Below, one piece after another: positions 57,381 through 64,000 of a stretch of 64,000 nt of DNA. How positions within the stretch are numbered: position 1 is the stretch's first letter; each line of letters begins with the position of its first letter. The notes beneath the pieces were generated by a model that did no database searches, was not told where the DNA came from, and was given only the letters and a program-made list of their open reading frames with translations. The DNA comes from Costus lasius. Taxonomy: Eukaryota > Streptophyta > Magnoliopsida > Zingiberales > Costaceae. The stretch spans positions 104,373,565 through 104,437,564 of the forward strand of contig CM050451.1 in the NCBI GenBank assembly GCA_027563935.2, written 5' to 3'. The position numbers and the translations under genes were made by a program.

Positions 57381-57910
57381 ACGCGATTTACCTTGCCCTT
57401 TTTTTAGTGTTTCAGTGCCGTTTTCGCGTTTTCTCACTCGTTCGTGCGAGCTCCGACCATATCTGACCTTCCCGACACGCTGTTGACTCTTCTCGCCTGG
57501 TTATCACCGTCGATTTGGTACTCACTCGCCCGATTTCTCTGTTTTGGCGAGTTTCATGCGATTTTCGCCCCTTTCTTCGTTTCTCTTTGATTCTTAGTCA
57601 ATGTCTGAGATTCTTGCTTCTATTTACTTCTTAGATGATAGGCGACTAGTCCTTGCTCGTTTCTAGAAGTTTTTGATCAATTTTTGTAAGCGATTTGAGT
57701 TCAAACAAGCTAAATGTGCTGAGTTTTCACTATTCACATTTCGCCCCCTCTTTCTCCCACTGAATCTTTGAGTTCAAGCATGCATATTAGTTGATTTTTA
57801 CTTCTATAATGCTTAATGAATATTGTTGTTCATGTTGGAAGTATGATTAGAGTGCTATACTTTGCTATATTGTATTGTATTGTCAATTTTGAGTTACAAC
57901 TTAAGTTCAA

Positions 57911-58285
57911 ATGGCACCAAAGAAGGCACTAGCTTCTAAGAGGAAGGGCAAAGCCCCAGTTGAGCCTTCACTTCCACCAAACCCTTATGGTATTATCTTC
58001 AGAGATGAGCTTCAAGAGACAAGTACCTACGACCCTGGATTCCGATCTCTCTCCGCTCAGATGTACCGACAGGAGCATCAGATGGAGAAGATGATGGATA
58101 CCATGGGCCGAATGACAGATTCGATGCATCACATGCACAGAGACATAGAGAATCTGAGCACCTATATGGAGGAGATGGGGAATTTCTTGTATGAGCGCTT
58201 TGACTTCCAGAATCCTAGGAGAGGTGGAGACTATGGAGGCCACCAGGGAGAGCCACATGTTGATCCGATGGATGCAGCAACGTAG
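57911..58285 (+). CDS. Extra 3' ORF of element 2, unknown function
   Basis: 124 residues from ATG to TAG with no break, although gag upstream is full of stops. It opens MAPKKALASKRKGKAPVEPS (basic, Pro-rich), followed by a Met/His-rich helical stretch (about residues 52-95, MEKMMDTMGRMTDSMHHMH) that could form a coiled coil, and a Gly/Arg-rich end. I do not recognise a domain. Its position between pol and the 3' LTR is where Athila elements carry an extra (env-like) ORF, but I see no signal peptide or membrane segment. Element 1 has no counterpart that I can find. Confidence 0.5.
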   Translation: MAPKKALASKRKGKAPVEPSLPPNPYGIIFRDELQETSTYDPGFRSLSAQMYRQEHQMEKMMDTMGRMTDSMHHMHRDIENLSTYMEEMGNFLYERFDFQNPRRGGDYGGHQGEPHVDPMDAAT

Positions 58286-59026
58286 GGCACTGAGGAGATC
58301 CAGTCGGATAAGGATTGGTAGAGTTTTGTGAGTATCTCTTTCTCTTTACTTTTTGCATTTCATTTTCCTTATCTTATTGATGTTTCATGTTTTATAGGGA
58401 AGGATGATTCCTCCATACTTGTTGTGTCCGCCATTGCTACTTTGCTTTACATGCTTATATTCCTATTCGATATGGTTGTATGATGATGATATTGATTTCT
58501 ATTCATTCGATGGGGTTGTATTATCACATTTTGATATCGATGAATTATTCGATCGGGTTGTATTATGACATTTTTGATATTTTGAGCACCTTGTGGAGGT
58601 GCATAATTGAATGCTTGATACTTGATGATATTGCGATATTTTGATGATTGATGAGTATATTTTTGATTGATGTAATTGATTTATGGCCTAGATAAATTTT
58701 AAAGAATTCATTGCTGATGACTTGTTTGATTCTTATTGATGATGAATGAGTCCATACTTGTGATTAGATCTAGATCTATCATGTCAAATTTATTTCTCTT
58801 ATACATATCTACTTTTGAAATTTTTCATTAGTTGATGAGTGAGATTTTAGGGAGATATATTATTTGAAGAATTTAATTTAAAAGTGAAGCTACTTTTTGA
58901 GTAAAATCAGCAGATGAGTATAATTTTTAAATTGATGTTAATTAATTAATCTAATTGATGTTTAGTCTATTTGCTATTTGTTGGGAAGAAAGAATCCAAG
59001 ATCCAAAATAGTGAGTGACTCCCCTA

Positions 59027-59062
59027 CTTGGCACTGTGCAAAATTGACAGTGGTACCAAAGG
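59027..59062 (+). other. Conserved hairpin (element 2)
   Basis: Arms CACTGT and ACAGTG with outer TTGG/CCAA pairing and a GTA bulge, homologous to the two copies at 45,404 and 45,500. It lies about 560 bases upstream of the 3' LTR. Confidence 0.75.
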
Positions 59063-59588
59063 ACATGGGTTGAAGTCTGAAAAAGAAAAAAATAATAGAG
59101 AGAAATCGATTCACATTAACTCCGCTGTCTTTGGTAAAATTCTTTCTATTACATTGATTATGTGGTTAGTGTACTCTAACTTCGTCACCAGAAAAAAGGT
59201 AGTAATCGAATTAGACAATGTGAACGATGCAAAAAGAATAAAAAGTGTGTATCTATGTGGATACATGCCATCCAAAAAGAAAAAAGAAAAAAAAGGGAGA
59301 AAAAAAAATTTGAGTGGAAAAAGATTTTGGATATCCTATTCATGTAAACAAAAGTATGATAGATTTAAACTAGAAATTGGGTGAATTCATGAGATTGAGA
59401 TTCTATTTTTTGTACAAGTTGCAAAGTTTTATTTGATAAAGTTGTGGATCTTGAGAATTGAATTCAAAGGATGAGATGTCTGTTTAAAATTTTATAAATC
59501 AATTGGTGAGAATTTTTCATTAGTGATTGTATTTTAAAAATTTATTCTTCATGAGAAAGTCTATGTCTATGATCAGTTTTTAATTTTT

Positions 59589-59601
59589 GCTTGAGGACAA
59601 G
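59589..59601 (+). other. CTTGAGGACAAGC motif before the 3' LTR (element 2)
   Basis: Identical to the motif in element 1 and at a similar distance from the LTR start. Confidence 0.75.
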
Positions 59602-59623
59602 CAAAGTTTGAACCTTATGTGTT

Positions 59624-61562
59624 TGATGACACCGAAATTTATAGTAAATTTTGTGTCATTTCATTGATATTTTTATGTCATATTCCTACATCTTTGCTTA
59701 TTTCTATACCTTTTTTTAATCAATTATTGCGGAATCTACACTCTTTTTGGTTTTTGATGATTTTTAGGCAAAAAAACACGATTTCAGGCGTTTTTAAGCA
59801 ATTCCAGATGCATGGATGAATTCTCATCATCAAGAGAAGATTACATGTCAAATTTCAAGAAGATTGGAGCTTCAGAGCAAATTACGGCACCCCCGCAATC
59901 AACATTACGGTACCGTGGTTTCACTGCATCTATAGAACAAAACCACAGTACTGCCGTATTTCCGGTGTGCTGCCGTATTTTGAGATTTTTTCATATAGAA
60001 AGTTTCAAGGAAATTACGGCCCTGCCGTAACGGATTTCACGGGCCATAATCTGGGTTCGATTCTATACAGAAAGTTTGATGGATTTTACGGTACTGCCGT
60101 AACCGAAATTACGAGTCATATTTTGAGTCGATTTTCCACCCGAGAGATTCGAGGCAAATACGACACTGCTGTAATGAAATTCACGGTACCGTAATTCCAT
60201 ATGATTTCTATACCGAGAGTTCCAGCCCAAATTACGGCACTGCCGTAACCATTTTCACGGCAGTAATTCTAACTCTAGACACGATTTTCCCGGTCAACCT
60301 TGAAGTCCGATTTATGCGCGATCGATTGCGGATGATCTAGGCTATTAAATTCAAAGCTGTAAGAAGCAAAAAGAGAGCTTTCGACGAGACAAGGAGGGAG
60401 ACACCAAAAGCCCTAATTTTCATCCACTGACAAAGGAGAAATCGAGTTTCACGCTGCCGCCCTAGGTTTTGGTGACGGGAAGCCTACAACGCATCTCCGG
60501 CCATGAAATTTGAAGGGAAGCTTCGCCTGGATTAGGAGCACATACCCTAGAAGTTTCAGAGTGAAAGGATCTCGATTGGAGGAGAAATCAACCAAACACT
60601 CACCGCTGACACTTCACACACGTAATTACGGCTGTAATTTCCATTACAGCCGTGTGGTTATTTGTTTTTCCCCTCTTTCTTGATTTCCTACACTTTGATA
60701 CTATGGATTATTGTAATCTTTCATCCGTGCTAGCTTAAACCTTTTATGGGACATGGGGGAGTAATTCCCTTTGATTTCTTAATGACTAGATAAATTTTTT
60801 ATTACTTCGTCACGTATAATTTTAGCATGATAATTCTACTTATGTGATAATTGCTCTTTAATTCTCCATAGATTCATGTTTTAGAGTTTTCGCAATAAGG
60901 ACCGAAAGTGACTTGCTTGAGAACTTAGAACCATATAATTAAATGTTAGGAACTTACTGTAAGAAATTAGGCTAGTTCTTGTTTCTTGATTTTAGAAGAA
61001 TAATTGTCATGATAATAATATGAATCTAGGATTGAGTTAATTTATCAAACGTGGAGATCTTGTGCGAAAGTGAGGATCGAAACGTTGAAGAACCATAAGT
61101 AGAACTTGTGTTGAGACTTGGACGCACGAGAGTGATCCTTGAGATTCCACTTAAGATAATCAACTCAGAATTCGGATGCATGAAAGTGATCCTTGTGTTC
61201 TTTGATTGATGATTTACTTATTTTCAGCTTGGGATAGATCTTGCGCGAAAGCGAAGATCGGTCCCTGCATGATTGTCTACACGAAGGTGAGATGATCCTT
61301 TTATGAAGTAAATTATATCTTTATCATGATAAAATTAAACTGACGAATCACTACTCATATCTAGTCATAGAAATTAAAGTGGATGAAACCCTAGTCCCAA
61401 TTTCTCTCTCTGGTATTTTCGTTAGCCTTCATTAGTTTACTTGCATAGTTTCGATTGCCTAGATAGTAAGAAATCGATTATTCGGTATTTGACAAACGAG
61501 GTCTCTATGGGTTCGATATCTTTTTATTAGTTCGAGTATCCGTGCACTTACGGACTATAGCA
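59624..61562 (+). repeat. 3' LTR of element 2
   Basis: 1,939 bp, TGATGACACCG...CTATAGCA. The left part carries the palindrome modules (59,880-60,265). The right part carries the GCACGARAGTGA motif series and the shared tail. Confidence 0.85.
59880..60265. repeat. TACGG/CCGTA palindrome modules in LTR of element 2
   Basis: At least six units, for example TTACGGTACTGCCGTAA near 60,088 and TTACGGCACTGCCGTAA near 60,232, alternating with CACGGTACCGTAATT (about 60,183). Confidence 0.85.
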
Positions 61563-61996
61563 GCAGTTTGTGAGTTTCGGTCATTAGCAAAAGCACCGGT
61601 GAACCCTATGGGGTTTACTTGGCCGTATTTTTCAAAGAAAGCTCTAGCTTTGTCTCATCACTAGAAATCACTTCATGGCTTTAGAATCTTCAAATAACCT
61701 CTAGAAATGAGTGATTTTACCTGAAATTGCATAAAGACAAGGAAAAGCAAAGATTCTAAAAAAAATAAGTAAATAAACCTGAATATTAAATAAAAACACA
61801 AGAATATACCTTGTTTTAAGATAAAATGATATTAAAAAATACTACAAAAATGTAAAGCATCAGCCCTTCACTTGCGGATGTGAAGAACTCAGCAGCACTC
61901 AAGAAAGATGAAGCTCAAGCGCTCAGTGGAAGGAACATGCACACAAACAGCACTCGACAAGGAAAATCATACGCTAACACAACTAGATTTTTCAAA

Positions 61997-62104
61997 GGGA
62001 TTCAACAAAATGCACTATGATGCGTGAACAACATACAAAACACTTTAAACGGGATTCAACAAAATGCACTATGATGTGTGAACAACGTACAAAACACTTT
62101 AAAC
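61997..62104. repeat. 54-bp tandem duplication
   Basis: GGGATTCAACAAAATGCACT...CACTTTAAAC at 61,997-62,050 and 62,051-62,104, with two or three differences. Confidence 0.9.
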
Positions 62105-62656
62105 CTTTTCCCTCAACGTTAATAATTTGGCAAATGCCTCTTGATCCCTTGGACGAATCTGGATTGGATGGTGGCGATAGCTTCTGTTTGAATGGATGGA
62201 TGGCTGCATTGGACCTCATCGTCTTTCCCCTTGGATTACCGTTGGCTGACGAGATATGCCTTGGCCGGTCAAGCACGTTTCCAATCTGCTGCATGGCTAG
62301 AAGATTTGGCGTGAAGACATGAGCTTCATTCCTTGTTGGAGATGTCAGCCTGCACATTGCCGAGATTCCTTTGCATGCGCTTGTTGCTTCAGCTTCTGAT
62401 TTTGACTAGTTTCTAATTTTGACTTTGGTTGACATGGTGAAGATTGTTGAGGTGCGCAGCTTGTCTTGTCTTGCAAATGTGGCATTTGATTTTGATGATG
62501 TGGCAAGGTTGATTTTGACTTTCTTTGACTTGATGGTTGAGGGAGCAAAGTGGTTTGTATGGATACACATGCAAACCTAAACTAATTGCACCTAATACAT
62601 TTACTAGGAAATTAAATGCTTAAAGAAAAATAAACTCTAGACTACTCCAAACTACA

Positions 62657-62754
62657 TGCAATACAAGGTAATACAAAATGCTGAAATGTAAACAAGCTTA
62701 CAAAATGCAATGCAAGGTAATACAAAATGCTGAAATGTAAACAAGCTTACAAAA
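62657..62754. repeat. 49-bp tandem duplication
   Basis: TGCAA(T)(A/G)CAAGGTAATAC...AGCTTACAAAA at 62,657-62,705 and 62,706-62,754, almost identical. Confidence 0.9.
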
Positions 62755-64000
62755 CATAGATCAGCTAATCATCATGTCGTCATTCCGTATTTGTTTGGAG
62801 GCCTTCTGTGTCTTTGGATCTTCTCAGTTGCGCCCTTGCATCAGATCCAATGAACCGGACCCAGAAGCTACTGAACCGGTCAGAATTACCTTGAACCAAG
62901 TTAGACCGATGCTTTAAACCAAAATTACACAAAATATACAAGCCCTCTAATGATACACTTGGTACCATGGGATAGGAAATTTCATACGGTTTCCAACAAG
63001 TATCTAAACCAGCCTAGGTTTGATTGAAATAGGCTCGAACCAGTCCAAACACTAATGCTGGGTCAAATCACCAAATTGAATCACTCAATCTGTTGAGCCG
63101 ATTCAAATCAATTTCCAACTCAGCCTGAGATTGGTCTGGGTTTATTTCCAAATAAACCGAACCAAACCCGGAAACCAGATCGAGCCAGCCACTCACCACG
63201 CCACCCAAGCGCTGCTGTGCAAGGCCGCTAGACTTGCATCCGCTGCTTGTGCTGTCGAGCTCCTGAGGGCGCGTCGAGCGTCTTCTTGTCGCCAATCTTC
63301 GCCAGACGACTCCTGACGACGAAGGGAAGTTCCAGAAGTGGCTGCGGTGAGCTTTCGACTCAAAGTTGAAGCACTCGCAGCTGCCGAAGGTATTGATGGT
63401 GGCATCGTTGCCGTTGACACACGAAACTACACCAAGACCAAATAGAACTTCACTAAAACAATAGGAAAGCAAGATTACCTTGCTACAACGCTATATCGTA
63501 GCCTAGAATAGAGAAATCGTCGTTGCCAACTGCACAGAAAGTGAAAACGGTTGGAACTCCAGCGCATTCATCCTTGCTTTGATTTCTTCCTCTTGGTGGC
63601 GCCTCATGGCTTGAAGACTGACTAGGGTTTGATTCGCATACAATTGAATAGAAGCCCTCTTAAATTTATGCAGAACGCATCCCAAAATAGCAAGGAGGCG
63701 GTAGCGACTCAGTCACCGCAACAAACGGGGAAGATGATGAGTTTACTCATCCCCCGAAAATAAAAAGAAACTTGAAAAAAAATAAATACCGGCGCAAATA
63801 AAACCAAAAACCGTGACTTACCTTAGCAGTTCGGTTGAGCCCTCCAAAATCCATGTGTAGTGGGTTTGATCCCTCGCAAACGCAAATTAAACTTTTTAAT
63901 TTAAAACATTACTTTGAACGCTTACAAAAATTTAAAAAAATCCCCAAAAATATTAAGAAAATTCATCAAAAATAAAAAATATTAATTTTGACATTCTAAA

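Larger units (their letters stand above)
52726..61562 (+). mobile_element. Athila-type Gypsy element 2, gag-protease only
   Basis: A truncated 5' LTR (52,726-53,960), an Asp-tRNA-type primer site, degenerate gag, zinc knuckle and protease, a long non-coding part with palindrome modules, an extra ORF (57,911-58,285) and a full 3' LTR (59,624-61,562). No reverse transcriptase, RNase H or integrase is visible. The lineage follows from the primer site, the gag and protease motifs and the CTTGAGGACAAGC motif. No target duplication can be tested because the left LTR end is missing. Confidence 0.88.
61563..64000. other. Non-coding stretch at the right end, no gene supported
   Basis: Mixed composition with two tandem duplications, AT-rich ends, and a GC-rich patch at 63,180-63,420 where open frames overlap on both strands without domains. 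It may be degenerate retroelement sequence in antisense. Confidence 0.4.

Noticed and set aside
63068..63472. 134-codon minus-strand frame at the right end
   Set aside because: No domain, overlaps open frames on the other strand in a GC-rich patch, no credible splice or promoter context.

Overview
This window reads as nuclear DNA of a flowering plant. It has GT-AG introns in two recognisable plant gene families (a remorin and an LTI65/RD29-type stress protein), plant Copia and Athila-type Gypsy retrotransposons, hAT, Mutator-like and Tourist-like DNA elements, and long AT-rich intergenic DNA. I cannot name the species. There are three host genes I can support. Most of the rest is transposable elements, several of them nested.

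Left part (1-23,331). A minus-strand gene with very long introns occupies about 3.1-14.6 kb and probably runs off the left edge. Its six coding exons, found by reading rather than as a long ORF, join in phase and resemble a plant RNI/leucine-rich-repeat-like family. Two solo LTRs (14,829-15,950 and 16,535-17,740) lie upstream of it. A complete five-exon remorin gene is on the minus strand at 18,523-20,933. A GC-rich minisatellite follows at 23.1-23.3 kb.

Middle (23,332-35,757). A Copia element with 335-bp LTRs and a 5-bp target duplication sits in the minisatellite. Its coding region is broken. Inside its RNase H region is a 3,600-bp hAT transposon with perfect 12-bp inverted repeats, a perfect 8-bp duplication, an uninterrupted 712-codon transposase and very GC-rich subterminal repeats. 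Next comes a 1.4-kb element with roughly 330-bp inverted repeats that ends about 50 bp before the ABRE/G-box cluster of an LTI65/RD29-like gene (four exons, 311 aa, plus strand, 34,466-35,757).

Right part (35,758-64,000). A second Copia element (37,487-47,315) contains a Tourist-like MITE, and most of its coding region is replaced by an Athila-type Gypsy element (39,733-46,110). A second MITE copy lies at 48,019-48,439. A second, related Athila-type element (52,726-61,562) keeps gag and protease but no reverse transcriptase or integrase that I can see. The two Athila-type relatives share an Asp-tRNA-type primer site, arrays of short palindromes built on TACGG...CCGTA, a pair of small hairpins after the gag/protease frame, and a hairpin before the 3' LTR with a compensatory base-pair change. 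These shared structured elements are the most interesting signal in the window. The last 2.4 kb has only short tandem duplications and no gene I can support.

Limits: gene-family names rest on motif recognition without a search. Exon ends are from splice-site reading. Element lineage names (Athila, Tourist, MULE) are inferred from primer sites, termini and target duplications.
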